Assembly: GCA_023213395.1 (NCBI GenBank)
Contig: CM041465.1
Location: 239,513,741-239,577,740, forward strand
Reading direction: 5' to 3'
DNA from: Cycas panzhihuaensis
Lineage: Eukaryota > Cycadophyta
DNA length: 64,000 nucleotides
The notes below the pieces were generated by a model. The model was not told the DNA's origin, searched no databases, and saw nothing but the letters and a program-made list of their open reading frames with translations. Positions 24,561-37,716 of this stretch are shown piece by piece; position 1 is the stretch's first letter; every line of letters begins with the position of its first letter. The position numbers and the translations under genes were made by a program.

Positions 24561-26996
24561 CGGGCGTACAGGAATAGCCTTGGGAAAGAGAGGGGCTTCC
24601 GGAGAAAGGATCTCCGGAAGAGGGTCGGAAGGAGCGAGAGGACAAAAAGCTCCCGCTGCTTCCTTAGCGACTTGAGATCGCGTAAGGGCAAAAGTGGGAG
24701 TTGCTTCTTAATCGATCACCTTCTTCCCCGCACGGGTCGTGAAGGTGATGGGGTGTGACGGCTAGGAGAACAGGAAGAGGAAGAAGAATTCCTAGTGCCC
24801 TTCCCTTTATCGCGGGAAGGACGGGGATCTGGCGATCTTCCTCGGTTACGGTTGTTCTTGGTTTGGGTATCGCGATCACGTTCCCCGTGCTTAGGGAACG
24901 GATCCTTATGAACTGGTTGATCCAAATTAGGCCTTGAGGCCCGTTTGGGAGAAGAATAGCGTCGAGGGGCATCCTTTGGATGCTGGGCCCTACAACGCGA
25001 ATCGTCGTGGAAGCAATCCCCATGAATGGAGCACCACTTCTTCTCAAGCGGAGGGTCAGACCTTCTCGCTTGAGAGGACTGGGCGTTTCCATTCCTGGGA
25101 AGAGGAGCTTGGGTAGTTTGTTGGACTTGCTTGTTTGACGTAGGAGATGAAGGATCTTGAAGCTTGAGCTCCTTCATCGTACGCTTGAATGAGCGTATAG
25201 CTGATGTGAGAGAGTCTAAAGTCCTCTCGGTAGGATGAGAGGAAGACCGCTTACCGGGAAGGTTTGGTATCCTTGGTAGGGGGTGGTGCCTCACGACATT
25301 GTGAGGGCTTAAGAGGTTTCTTGAGACCCGCTTGGATCTCAATAGCCTCCAGCGCCAAGCACTTGACGATCGTGGAATCGCATGTGGTCGCCCCCGTCTT
25401 GAGGACTTCCACGTGGACTTCGGGACTAAGCGCATTAACGAACAGGTCTCGCTTCAGCTCCTCGGGCAATGTTGCCTTAGTGGAGTGAAGCAAGTCGTGG
25501 AATTGCCGCACAAAGTCACGATTCATCTCATCGTGACCTTGTTTGAGCGAGAGAAGAGACTTCATTCCGCTCTCGAATGGACGAGCTACATCAAAATAGT
25601 TGATGAACTCATCCACCAATTGCTGGAATGAATGGATTGAATGGGCAAGGAGACAATAGAACCATTTGAGGGCGTCACCCTACAAGGATCTCAGGAATAG
25701 TTTCATCAAAATATGGTCGTAAGCCCAGTAATCGATGCATGCCATAGAAAAACTACGGAAATGTTCACGGGTTCATGACGAAGTTCCATCGAATCTAGGA
25801 ACTTTAGGGGATGAGGCTAAGTTGGTTTGCAATGCCTCAATCGAAGAGGGGTTGACCTAAAGTCCATGAAGGGCACGCCTTGCCCGAACCGTAGGATCAA
25901 CGAATGTCGGCAGGTAACGCACAAGGAGTGGTGGGGTGGAACACCCATCCCTCCTGAGGAAGCGCCCTTCAAAAGAGGCGTGGGGGTAAGTGCCTCGAAG
26001 GAGCCTGCCCCTCACAAGGCACAACTGATGGGATTGTGTTGGAAGAAGGGCAAGACGGATGTGGAACCGGTTTTGCCCATATGGGCCACCGTAGGTGGAG
26101 CAACCCCATATGGGTGTAAGTGATCCACCCCATAAACGGAAGATGGCTTCCTCTACCCCGCCCCCAAGGTTGAGAGGTATATCCCGGGGAACGTAGAAGG
26201 AAGCACCAACGCGTCGGGTCGAAGATGCGTGGGAGCGATCCCACATGACTAATGGTTGAAAGCTAGTAGGGCCAATAGGCCTACTAGGGACTAGATACGC
26301 CACATTAGGGATGGCACATTGGTTTGATTAGGAGCGGTATGCTAACCCTCAATTGAGGAAAAGGCACACCACGAGAAGATCCTAAGGCATTAGGACCTTG
26401 ATGAGGGATTCAAGGTGCCACGATGCCCCCACCGCAGGGAACGAGTGGGACGTGACGTAGGCACGAAGGGATTTGTGGTCATAGGAAGGGGATGAGGATG
26501 AGGCATGAGGTGGGGAGCTAAGAGGAAGAGGCCCTCCACGAAGAACATCCTCAAACCACCTAGGACACGGTTGCAAGCGCAAGGCGCGGCAACACTCATT
26601 GGAAGCTTCAACTACGTCGGCAGGAGGAGTCCCAACACACTCGTAAGAGGTGATCGGAACCTCAAACAAGGTAGGATCCTTGGAACGTTCCTCATGAGAA
26701 TTGCCAACTACGTGGCAACCCTCAAGAGGAACGGGTCCTTCTACGACGTGGGTAGAAGGATGAGCATCGAAAGAAAGGGATTGGTCGTTTGGATAATAAA
26801 GGGGGTCGTCACCCTCTTGGGTGGACCCGGGAATAACAGGAGAAAAGGCATGGGTTTCCATGGCTGAAGTGTGGTAAGTCCAAAAGGAAGAGTATCCTTC
26901 CATAGTCGGATCGGAATCCGACGAGGCAAGAAGGCGATACTCGGGGTCCTCTAACAAAGGAGGTAGACCGCGCAGACGACGAGAGAAACGCCGCAT
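24561..26996 (-). pseudogene. gag of element C
   Basis: The cleanest gag start in the window: ATG 26996 opens MRRFSRRLRGLPPLLEDPEY and stays open for 204 codons before a frameshift near 26382. A Pro/Ser-rich middle is followed by the gag core (about 25800-25250), with MVDEFINYFDVARPFESGMK, MNRDFVRQFHDLLHSTKATL, EELKRDLFVNALSPEVHVEV and LALEAIEIQAGLKKPL. A basic region with the zinc-knuckle-like CSIHGDCFHDDSRC (about 25030) and the Arg/Ser-rich SRDKGKGTRNSSSS stretch complete it. Unlike A, B and D it has no stop at codon 2. Confidence 0.88.
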
Positions 26997-27149
26997 GCAA
27001 GGTCAACCGACAAAGTTAGGAAAAGAGAGAAAGCGGTAAAACACACGCGTTGGGGGTTACCCAACGTGGAGATCGAGATAAGTATGAAAAGGATCACACA
27101 AGAGTAGCGAAACCAACCGAAGAGAGCGAAACTAGCTCCCTTATCGCGC

Positions 27150-27167
27150 CCCTCAAGATGGTCGCCA
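27150..27167 (-). other. Primer-binding site of element C
   Basis: Minus strand TGGCGACCATCTTGAGGGG, directly adjoining the LTR end GTCCA. The first eight bases fit the family site; the CTTGAG segment departs from the ACTGG of A, B and D. Confidence 0.65.
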
Positions 27168-29737
27168 TGGACGCTACCGCTACGGATGACTACCTAACTG
27201 ATAGGCGTGGGAGGAGTAAGTGATGAAATGATAGAAAGTGGAACCTACAAGGCGGGTAACTACCACGCAGAGCGCCCCGTGCGCCGGAGCGCGAGTTCGG
27301 GATCTGCAATGGAGTATGGCTACTATTGGGTGACCCTTCACCACCTTGAGCAAGGGGCGAAGGTACGTAGGACGAACCTGAGTTGGCCCGGGAGTAGGAC
27401 CCTCCCACCCTTGGGTGGCCAGAAGGGAGAGAGAGAAGGAACCTAATAGAGATAGGCCAAGAGCAAACCTATGCAACCTAACCGGGTATACGAGCGATGC
27501 GGGAAGCAAGGCGCTCGTGCAGTTAAGGAGAAGGAAGGAAAGGTAAGGACAAAGAAAACTCTTACAATCTTTCCTATGGATAATAAAGGATGCATGCAAC
27601 AAGGCAAACAAATCGCAAACAAATACAAAAGCAATTTCCCCTTTTAATCTTTCAATGTTCTAATTACTAAGAAAAGAATAAAAGGAAGAACAGGGGTAGT
27701 GAAGAGGAAGGAAGCGTGCACCTGGGCCGAAGGCGTGCGAGATGACGTAGCCTCCACGAGGAGCATCCAACCACTCCGCGCGACGTACCGGATGTGGGAT
27801 GTAGCGGCGGGCGAAAAAGGGGCTTCCTTACCTTCCCCGGGAAAGTAAATGCGATACTAAAGGAAGGAAAGGAACGCTAACTAGTAAATGAGATAGCATA
27901 AAACATGATACATGCAAGGAGCACTTACCGGTAGAGAGGCCAACGGCAACGCCTCCGACGCCCTGCACTGCAAGCAACAAGGGTCTCCTCTTCCCGAAGG
28001 GAGAACACTAACATGCAACAAAAGATCTAACAATATATGTCTAGCAACATAAACAAGAGTCTAAATATACATGCGTTAGTGTTAGACCAATAAGGAAAAT
28101 ACCAAAGGAAAGTGATCCAAATGAAAGGAAATAACAAGGCAAGCTCCTGAGTGGCCTACTTCCCGCAACGGTGCCCCAACCTCCCCTGTGAGCCACAAGG
28201 CAATGAGGAGAAAGTCAAGAACCAAGGCCGGAAAATGGTCGGAAAGGGGACAAGAGAGACCCAAAGATATCCATGGGGAACTGGGATGCTACGGGGAGCA
28301 AACCGAGTGATCGGGGAGCAAGGGTGAAGAAGAACCCATGGTTGGGGCCTATGGATGGCACCCAAACTCGAACAAAGGGTCCCAAATCAGTCACGCAACT
28401 TGTGACAAAGGCCGGTTTGGGCAACCAAAGGAGCCTTCAAACCCTTGTTTACAAGCCAAGAGTAGCACGGGCGAGAGGGAGGCTTGAGGGCTTTGGTAGC
28501 CGCTAGGAGCATGGAAGGTGGTACTAATCCACCCAGCCCTCTCCAAAACCTATGCAACCCTCAACGCACGCTTTGGACAAGAACGCAGGCAAGAAGCACA
28601 GGGAGAGTGGTACAACAGTCCTCAAAAGGGAGGAAAACTAACTCTCAAGAAAGAAGTGGGAACAAATAAGCTGAAGCATAAATATCACAAAAAGACAAAT
28701 ACAAAATGAAGAGTACCTGGGAAGGGGAGGCAAGGGATTTGCCTCAGCCAAAGGATGTCAAGAAGGGCTGGAAAAATAGCCCAGATCTGGAGTGGAGCAG
28801 GCTAGGGACCCTGCTACGGAGACGGGACGGGAAAATACCTGCAAACGGGGAACTCGTGGACTGCCTGGGTAGAAACTAGCTGGGAACCGCTTCAAAGGAG
28901 CCCTCTCCAAGGGGTTTGAGGGGCTGAGAGAATGTCTCAGCCAAGCCAAAGGAGAGCTAGGTGTCAGATGAAGTGTGTGATCCAACAGTTGAGCAAACAG
29001 CAGAGAAGAGCAGGGCAGGAGAGTGTTTTTCTTGAGAGCAACTCCAAAAGTGAGCAAAAAGATATCTCAAAAATGAGTCAAAAATGGTTTAAGTACTCAA
29101 GCAAAACCCTAAAGCGAGCGATTAGGGTGCGGCTGGAAGAGAAATAAAGCGCGAGCCACGTGGCAGTTTCACAATAAATGCGAAATTACCACGGCGGATT
29201 TTTAAAAATAATCTGAGATAGTCATCATTGGAATATTCGCAGATCATGAATATTCCGTGATCGCGAAAAATCAAGCAGACGCACTGGGCTGAAAATGGGG
29301 CCCACCAACCAGTCCAGGTTGGGGGCAGACGACCGAAAAGACTGACATAACGCTAAAACACCCACCCGGGAGCAAACAAGCTGACAAAACGGGTCCAAAG
29401 GAGCAAAAATAGGGCTCGAGTGGGGTGGTAAGTTGACCAAGCGATGATGAGTCATCACACGGGCGGAGGTGGCGCAAACCTAGTGGGTCCTGGAGCGAGG
29501 AGGGCAGATGCGGGAAGTAATACGGTCACCAGGGTGCCACACTTGCTGGGAGTGTGCCCCTGCTATAATCATCATAGGCTAGCATAGGTGTGGATGACTA
29601 CAAGGCCGCCCACAAAGTCATACACATGCAGATATGCAAGCAAACATCAAGTAAAAGAAAGCGATGATAATGCGAGAGACATACCTGCACTTACCTGAGT
29701 CGGTGATTTCGTATCCATTCTCGGAAGCCGGGAAACA
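27168..29737 (-). repeat. 5' LTR of element C
   Basis: 2570 bp, 28 bp longer than the 3' copy because of scattered small indels. G-box CACGTGGC at 29157-29164; inverted repeat GGAATATTC/GAATATTCC at 29230-29256 in U3 near the place where A, B and D have GGTACC palindromes. Confidence 0.95.
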
Positions 29738-29742
29738 GAATG

Positions 29743-32700
29743 TAATCCAAATGCTTGAGGCCACCCCCTTATATACACTCACTCAGTCTCAAGCCATTAA
29801 AGAGGCAGTGGGCGCATCTTCTTTTGCTCTGCACTCCGATCCTCTTCCAGAAACCTCCCTTCTAGAAGTTCTGTTACTTCCCAAGACTATTCCTATTCAT
29901 CTAGGTTGCTATGATTTCAGAAGAGCTCTTCCTCAATTCACAGCCAAGGGGAAGGCCTTTTCTGTCATCGATGATCTTTGTACCATGGTCACTGGGATGT
30001 CCATCATGGATGTCTTGAGAAGTTATCCCAAACAACGAACTCTCCTTTTGGAAGCTTTAGGGTTGAGTGACGCGCCCATTCACGCTTTGGGTATTACCTA
30101 AAGCCATGAGCCTGTCATTTCCTTTGACCCTAAAGATCATCACCCTGCTTGCAAAAGGTAGCGCCAATGGAACTGCCCTTTCACCATCACTATTGACACA
30201 CCAGACTGTACCCTGAGAAGGACTGTTGTCGATAACGATTCTTTCATTAATGCCATGCCCTTGTGCGTTATGTAAGAGCTTGGCATTTTTGCCTTGGAAC
30301 CTATTCCATGGTGATGCCAAGGCTATGATGGTAGTGAAAAGACTCCATTGGGGTCTGTTTCGATCCCGCTCACTCTCGAGGGTAAGATTGTCCTTGCCAA
30401 CATTGTAGTCCTTGACGTTGATGTTGACTACAATCTTCTCTTGGGTCAACCATGGCTCGATCAGATGGGAGCTATGTGTTCGACCCACTTTGGGCAACTT
30501 AAGTTCATCTATGATGGATGGATGAGGGTTGTTTCCCACGAATGCCCACCTGTTAAACAAACTTGCCCTACCAACTAAGCAAGTCATGTCCATATGAAGG
30601 GGGACAAAGGCCATTCTACTCATGCCTCAACCTGCTCCATCAGCATACCTAATTTATCCTATCTCGAAGAAGATCCTACATCCTTTTCCTCTAGTCTTAC
30701 TCGCTTTGCTCCTATCAGTGTCAGGAGCTACAAGTACCTCGCCCTATTTAGTGACAACGAGTCCCATGGTGATGATGAGGATTTTCTTCACCCTGTCTCC
30801 CTCCTTCGCACTAGTAGGAGGTACCCTTCTTGTTCTAGGCCTCAACCTAGAACCCCTCTTATTGGAGAGACTAGTCACCCCCTTATGTCACATGTCATTA
30901 CGCACATTGATCCACACCTCATTGATTCTTCCTCTTAATCACGGCCTGCAGGTGATGGTTTTGAGGAACTTCCTTTCACTCCTTCCGAGGAGCTCTTTCC
31001 TGACTCTCTCTTAGAGTCTTTTGAGGATGTTGGATAACTTGATGACCACCTTGGTCCCACTACTCCCATTTCCTCTAGCACTTTATCTATTCAAAGTAAG
31101 GTCATCGATGGGGTGGATTACTTTGAAGACGATGAAGCCTTGCTTGAGCACTTAGCAGGCTCCATGCCCAACTTTCCTTCTGGTTACCATAGGCTTGGCC
31201 ACCAAAAGGTCTTAACAATTAGGTCCACACTTGCTGACCCGATTCCATCCCCTATTTCGTCTCTTCTTGTTGACCTTGCTCCTCTCCATTTTGAGGAGGG
31301 GAATGCCATGTGCATGGGGGCAACCCAGGACATAGTCCCAGCCCCGGGCAAGGTCATTAAGGTAGGGGCAGAATGCTCTCTTGATAAGGTAAAGGAATAT
31401 TCCCTTTTGTTCCAGGAGTTCTGAGATGTCTTTGCATGGGATTACTCTGACATGAATGGAATCGACCCCTCCATTGTCACCCACAATCTCACTACTGTTC
31501 CTGGCGCCCACCCCAAGCACCAAAAACAATGTCCTCTCCACCCTAAATTCTCGGTCACTGTTAAGATGGAGTTTGAGAAACTTTTGGATGCTGGACTCAT
31601 TACTTCTATCGACTACCTTAAATGGGTGTCCAACATCGTTCCCATTACTAAAAAGAATGGGACCATCCAGATATACATTGATTTCTGTGATATTAACAAT
31701 GCTTGTCCTAAATACAACTTTTCACTTCCTTTCATTGATCAAATCATTGATCGAATTGCTGAGTTTGAAGTCATGTCCTTGATGGATGACTTCTCTAAGT
31801 ATAACTAGATTCAAATATCTTCTGAAGACTGCCACAAGATGGCCTTCACTACCCCATGGGATACCTTTGCCTATAAGGCAATGCCCTTCGACCTAAAAAA
31901 TGTAGGTGCTACTTACCAAAGGGTGATGCATTTTATCTTCCATGACCTCATTGATGACACGTTGGAGGTCTTCATGGATGACATGATGGGTCTTTCATGT
32001 GTCAGGGCCCATCATCCCTCAAACTTGCGGGCTATCTTCACGCAGTGCCACAAGTACCATGTAAGCCTAAACCCACTCAAATGTGTGTTTGCCATCACTT
32101 CAGGCAAAATCCTTAGGTTCCTTGTGTCAAAACAAGGAATTCAGATTGGCCCTGACAAAGTCAAAGCAATCCTCGATATGCCACATCCTAGAACTTAGTG
32201 ACAGATCAAGTCATTCCTAGGTAGGCTTGGTTTCCTTAGGCCCTTCCTGGCAGACTTCACCATGAGTGCCAAACCCTTGACTAACCTATTAAAGAAGGAA
32301 GCCCTATTTGTTTGGTCTGATAAGACCCAACAATCCTTCAAAGGACTTAAGGAAACCCTTACTTCAGCTCCTACGTTGGCACTCACTTGCTTCGATAGGC
32401 CCTTCATTCTCTATACCTCGGTGACCGATGAGTCCTTGGGCGCTATGTTGGATCAGGAGGATGATTCGGGAGTAGAGAGAGACATTTACTTTATCAGTCG
32501 CACACTCATGGCTGTTGAACTTAATTACTCCCTAGCCGAGAAGGAATATCTCTCCTTGGTTCACGCAACCAAGAAGTTCAAACACTACTTGCTCGGTAAT
32601 ACTACTAAGGTGATCGTCTAGTCTAATCCCTTGTGATATCTACTTACTTGTTCAGACTTGATGGGTAGGGCTGGCTATTGGGCCATCTTGCTTCAGGAGT

Positions 32701-34115
32701 TTGATCTTCATATCATTAATAGGAAATCAAAGAAAGGGATGGTAGTGGCTGAGTAGCTCGCAGACGCCTCTATCCCTAACTCGTTCGATGCCCCTGTTGA
32801 TAATTCTCTCCCTGATGAGTCTATCTTGACCATTCAGGGTATTCTTTCCCATCCACTCGTTGATAACAAGTGGTATAACGACATCGTGTAGTACCTCACA
32901 CAGTAGCAGTATTGCCCTAAAGCCAGTAATAAGGTTAGATATCATATCTAGACCTCTGCTAGGCAATACTTCTTCATGGACGAAGTATTGTACAAGGGGT
33001 CTTTCGATGGGATCCTCCTCTACTGTGTCACTTCTGATGAAGCAGACCAAATACTCCACGAATGCAACCATGGCATTTGTAGGGGCCACTTTGGGGGCTA
33101 GTCCATGGCCTAGAGGATCCTTCGTATGGGCTACTATTGGCCATCCCTCTTCAAGGACACCCATGCTTATGCTTTAAGATGTTAGTGATATTAGGAACAC
33201 GCCAATATCTCCCACGTACCTTCCAAGGCCCTTCATCCTATCATATCTCCATGGCCTTTCGCTTAATGGGGTTTAGACCTCATCGAGGCTATATTCCCAA
33301 CCTCATCATCGTAGCATAAGTTTATCTTGACTGCCATGGAATGCTTTACTAAATGGGTGGAAACCATCCCTTTGATTACTACTCTTGGTAAGACAATAGC
33401 TACTCTCATCTACCAACACATTATTTACCGCTTCAGGATCCCTAATGTCTTGATTACTGACAACGGAACCCTTTTTTGTAACAAGGAGATGGATGAGCTT
33501 TGTGAGAAATTCAAAATCTCTCACAAAACTTCCTCCTCTTATTACCCCCAGGCAAATGGTCAAGTTGAGTCGTTCAACAAGACTCTCATTAACATTCTAA
33601 AGAAAACTGTTACTCAGTCTTAAAGAGACTGGCACCTTCAGCTCCCTTCCGTCCTTTGGGCTTACCGTACCTCTATCTGTGCTACTACAGGAATGACTAT
33701 GTTCTCCCTAGTTTACGGGACTGAGGTGATGCTCCCATTGGAAGTGGAGATTCCCTCTTCACTAGTTTTCCTTTGAGGTCTCATCGATGAGAAGTCGATT
33801 CATCAGGCTCGCCTCTTGGACCTCGAGGCCTTGGATGAGAGATGTCTAGCCGCCTACCAGGCTAACCTCACATCTAAAGCCCACTAAAAAAGGACCTATG
33901 ATAAACACCTTCATTCTTGTCCTTTGTATCTTAGGGACTACATTCTCAAATTGTAATATCTTCACGACCGCTTAGCCAAATTTAGGCCCAAATGGGTTGG
34001 TCCCTTTGTCATTCTCGAGAGCCTCGATAATGGCACCTATAGGATCACCACCTTGGAGGGCCTTGAGTTTGAGAAAACTGTTAACGAGAAATTCCTTATG
34101 AAATTCTACTCATAA
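29743..34115 (+). pseudogene. gag-pol of element B, second part
   Basis: Resumes the gag-PR linker after C (VIQMLEATPLYTLTQSQA). Protease: TIDTPDCTLRRTVVDND, where sisters have VDNGS, and DYNLLLGQPWLDQMG (30180-30560). Linker: DYFEDDEALLEHLAGS (31113) and APLHFEEGNAMCMGATQD. RT: FEKLLDAGLITSIDY, INNACPKYNFSLP, MPFDLKNVGATYQRVMHF, catalytic FMDD at 31971-31982. RNase H: FDRPFILYTSVTDESLGAML, YFISRTLMAVELNYS. Integrase: zinc finger near 33040-33200, core with AMECFTKWVETIP, VLITDNGTLFCNK and QANGQVESFNKT (33330-33600). A C-terminal module ends KFLMKFYS before TAA at 34113-34115. Stops are scattered but long frames remain. Confidence 0.92.
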
Positions 34116-34979
34116 CTTCGTCATCACCTTATTCATGCTCTGAAATGAGCCTAAACTACCATCCTAAGTTGTTCCCATTTCTCATGACCACAGGCGGAAT
34201 GGCAGCTTAGGGTGGCTCTCTTGCCTTTTGGTTCCTCCCGCGAAACCTTCATTCCCCATTCTCTTGGGAACCTTATCCTCCTATTTGGGCATTCCCCAAT
34301 TAGGATGACACTCTAGAGTATCATCACTCCTATCCTATTTGGTATTTCCTTTGCATATCCCATAATGCTCCCATGTGGATGTGTATGTTTACTTGTTTTC
34401 CTAGCCCCACATATGTCTATCACCTCTACTCATGGTGATCGTGTGTGCTTCTGTTAGGAACATGGTCTCGTATGAAAGGAAATGCACATAACTCAAATAA
34501 ATATCATAACACAAAAATCATATAATAATCAACTTAAAGCGTCAACAACCATATCCTCGTGCACCCGTGCACCCTGACATACATATACATAAACATGTAA
34601 ACAAAACATGTAAACAAAACATACATATCATCCATCACATATTATGATGTACATCATCATATGCCAAATAGGATACCAGTCACCCTGTCTATATATATAA
34701 AAAATCATGTGTCATATCATACAAATGGTATGGTACATCATCCATGGGAAGCTAGCATCCTTGCAAGGAGGGTACAATCATGTGACTATATATGGTGACT
34801 CCCTGGAGCTCCATGCTTCCCCTTACCTAAAACAAAATAGATACACTACTCTACTCTTGCCCCGCCCCTGGGGCATCATCTCCTGGTCGATGTGATCCCT
34901 CTCCTGGGGACCACACCCCTCTGAGACTTCTCCTTAGTCTCCATGAGCTTCCCACCTCACTCCCCTCATGCCGTGGCCT
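34116..34979. other. Spacer downstream of pol in B
   Basis: About 860 bp aligning with the D region 45320-45936 (shared run on opposite strands, TAGGCTCATTTC and GGGGATGCCC). It includes an AT-rich repetitive tract (34490-34700) with several copies of aaacatgtaaacaaaacat. No coding content supported. Confidence 0.6.
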
Positions 34980-36760
34980 CCTCGGGGTCGTCATCATCGT
35001 GTGGGTCTGTGTCCTACTCCGCACTCACCTCGATGCCATGTCCTCTACCAGTCGATCGTATCAGGCATGGATATGATCCCACTCCATCTACATGAGGCGG
35101 AGCCTCTCCTCTATCCCTTGAAGTCACTCCTCCATCATTGCTATCTGGATATGGCTCTCCATATTCCCTCTGACTCCTCCTTGAGCATCCAACGCCTGCA
35201 CTTGACTCTGTAGAGCATCCCTATCTACTCAGGTGGTATCCAACTCTGCCTGTTGCCGTCCCGCATGAACCTCATGCTGTTGGGACTCCGTTACCTATAT
35301 ATATCTCGCCCTTATCAATGGGACGAATGCTACTGCGTGGCTGCCTTCTGATCTAGGCTCATCACCCACTTGGATGGGAGGCTGCCCCTCTACATAGGCC
35401 CGAGGGAATACCTCTCAGACTACTGCCTCTACTAGCCTTTGGATGTCTACCATACTTACAAATCCAATATGTCATGTATCAATACATGTCTGTACGCTAT
35501 CAAACTAAAATCAAACTATGTATGTATATCTGGCAATCAAATGATCATAGGAGAAGGTCATGTCTCACTGCACGGCCACGGCCTCCACCTGTGTGATTGC
35601 CTCTGCCTCAGGTACTCCATTGGCTGAAGGTACCTCCTCCTCCTCAGGTACCTCCTCTACTACTGCCTCAGCTATTAGGGCATCCCTCCTCTCTAAGGCT
35701 AGTGAAACTGCCTCTCTGGATCTCCTAATGATCCATAGCCTGTGAGCTTATGTCATTGGGCCCCTGCTCTTCTCTGTAGCTCCTAATGGGCCTGCCTCTC
35801 CACCTGCAGCCCCTGATGGACCTGCTCCTCTGCCTGCAGTCCCTGATAGACCTACCTTTCCTGCAGGTCATGATGGGTCAAACCTATCACCTCCATTGCC
35901 ACCCTCATCATCTCCTGAGGGAACTCCTGCCCCACCTACCTCGTCGTCACTATCCTACCTCATCGCTCTGTATAGATCTGCTATATAATCTATCATGGTG
36001 AGGAGGTTTAGTGATGTGGCCTCCACTGAGTGACGGACATGTGCCTAGTCCTCAGTCTCTCTCAACCTAGTCTGCCACCTGTGTACCATCAGGGCCCACT
36101 TTAAGATAGGGTGTGGTCCCCCTGTCGGTGCCACAGCTCTAAAGTGGTCAAAGAACCAACAATGTAGTAAGGTACTATATGATAGTCTGCCCTTGCCTGC
36201 TACCTGAATAGCATCCAACTGTGTGATGAGGTTCACCGCTATGAGGGTAGCCCAGTCTATCCTCTCTCCTGCCTCACACTGGCATACTACATCTATTCAT
36301 CCTCTCGGTATATCTCTATAATTCTGTTTCTGGGATATCTGGAATAAAATACACAATGTAATCAACTTTCTCACCTGAGGAACTCCTAATATAACCATGG
36401 TTTGGAGAGGAATCCCTCATCTCTCCCATCTGTCTAAACCTGTAAATAACATAGCTGCCTCCCTGTGTGTTGCCTCATTGTTGGGCAGTACTCCTAGCGT
36501 CACCAACCTCCCCATTGCCGGTACTCCCAGTATCCTCTTGATGTCCCTGGGCATCACCAATACGTCCCCCACCTGGGGTAGGTGGAAGACATGTCTCTTC
36601 TTGTCCTAGTGTGATACTATACCAACCAGTAAACGATGATCCAATGTATACTGGTGTGTCCTCGTGACCTTTAGTAGGCCACATCTCTGCAAGATATCCT
36701 CATCCTCTCTCATCATCATCTCAATAAAGTTAAGCATTGCTATCTCGATATTCTTGCGGT
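34980..36760 (-). pseudogene. Antisense PMD gene of element B, promoterless
   Basis: The best preserved PMD reading frame in the window. Read leftwards from about 36640 it gives RHVFHLPQVGDVLVMPRDIK, RILGVP, then VPQVRKLITL and INLITQLDAI-type blocks, LLHCWFFDHF and WALMVHRWQTRLRE (36236-36045), broken by only a few stops (CGA to TGA, TGG to TAG). A proline/acidic linker follows to 35570, then a GT-AG intron (35568-35455, 114 nt), then a coiled-coil exon. Compared with D, about 700 bp are missing near 36960, removing the TATA box, predicted exon 1 and its splice donor. It cannot be expressed from its own promoter. PMD is assigned by the HxFHLP...GD signature; function unknown. Confidence 0.75.
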
Positions 36761-36922
36761 TCTCCACTGCGATCACGACCTACAAAATGCCATTGAAACA
36801 CATCTGACTCTGATCTACACCCATGCCTCATCCTTTAGACTGCCTCTCAGCCTCACTTGGTTGATATTTGTGGTCCCTTAGGTCCCCATCTCCGTTTTTC
36901 AGTAGATGTGCTTTCGCACCAC

Positions 36923-36952
36923 GCCAAACTCTGTGGTACCGCGAAGTTTGGC
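36923..36952. repeat. GGTACC-centred palindrome in B
   Basis: Thirty bases with arms GCCAAACT and AGTTTGGC and centre GTGGTACCGC. The same palindrome occurs in D (43233-43260). It borders the deletion that removed the antisense promoter. Confidence 0.75.
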
Positions 36953-37293
36953 CCGGGTCCTGTGCATGCTCGAGTTTATACTCATTTGGCTTATTTCACT
37001 GTCTTGGACTCATTTTTATAGCCTGTTCCTATCCCTAGGGTCTCCAAAGGGAATGCTCCCTCTATTCAGAGTCATTCTTTACTTTTTAAAGTAACCTTTG
37101 GTATCCTTGGGTGCCCTTTTACCGCCCGCTCTCAGCCAATGGTCAGATGACATGCTCTTGTCCTTAGGTAGCCTTATTGCTAGGTCCTCCTACCCTTCAT
37201 GACCATTTATTACTTACTATACGAGCCTCTTTTTGCTTCGACTCTTATATTATTGCATCTTTTTCTCTATCGAGATGTTTTCTTTCATCATCC

Positions 37294-37716
37294 ATGTCTC
37301 TCTTCATTTTTACTAACAGTGAAAGCTGCGGTAATCCTGGGTCCTCAACCATCGCATGGATTCTTCGCAGCCCTTCTAGACATGATTTTCTACACTTTGG
37401 AATCTTCCTTCCCAAGGCCACTAATAACGAAGCCAAGTACACGGCCGTTATCGAAGCCCTCACTGACGCACTCTGTTTCCATCATGGATTAATTGTTCTT
37501 CTTTGCAACTCCCAGGTGGTGGTGTCCCATCTCATCCAGGTTTACCAGGTGTGATGCCCTGACTTGAGAGCCCTCACTTTGACTATCAGATCCTTGCTGG
37601 CTAATTTCTAGTCTGTCGACATCTGACACATTCCTCAGGCCCTCAACGATGAGGCAGACAGCCTCATTTGCCTCATTCTTGAGTGCCGCCTCCCTCTTCT
37701 TACTGGTTTCCCTTAA
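37294..37716 (+). pseudogene. Archaeal-type RNase H (aRNH) of element B
   Basis: A 140-codon frame from ATG 37294 to TAA 37714-37716, the same length as in D, with three internal stops. It matches Tat-type second RNase H: MSLFIFTNSESCGNPG (DGGS in D, so first Asp lost), ATNNEAKYTAVIEAL (catalytic Glu changed to Lys), CNSQVVVSHL (Asp to Asn) and LNDEADSL (last Asp kept). Three of four catalytic residues are gone. It lies after the antisense PMD gene and just before the 3' LTR, about 3.2 kb from the end of pol, so it would need its own transcript or splicing. The frame is open upstream to 37177. Confidence 0.85.

Larger units (their letters stand above)
13487..29737 (-). mobile_element. Element C: full-length Tat-like Ty3/gypsy retrotransposon
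   Basis: 16,251 bp with both LTRs, flanked by the exact 5-bp duplication GAATG (13482-13486 and 29738-29742). Deleting it with one duplication restores the gag-PR linker of B (KGKNVIQMLEATPLY). In element direction: 5' LTR 27168-29737, gag, pol to 20472, antisense PMD gene, aRNH, polypurine tract, 3' LTR 13487-16028. It is CpG-rich compared with its surroundings and its LTRs are nearly identical over long stretches, so it is probably the youngest element here. Confidence 0.96.

Noticed and set aside
24716-25435. Possible separate 239-codon protein in C
   Set aside because: It is the C-terminal, zinc-knuckle and basic part of gag (CSIHGDCFHDDSRC), not an independent gene.
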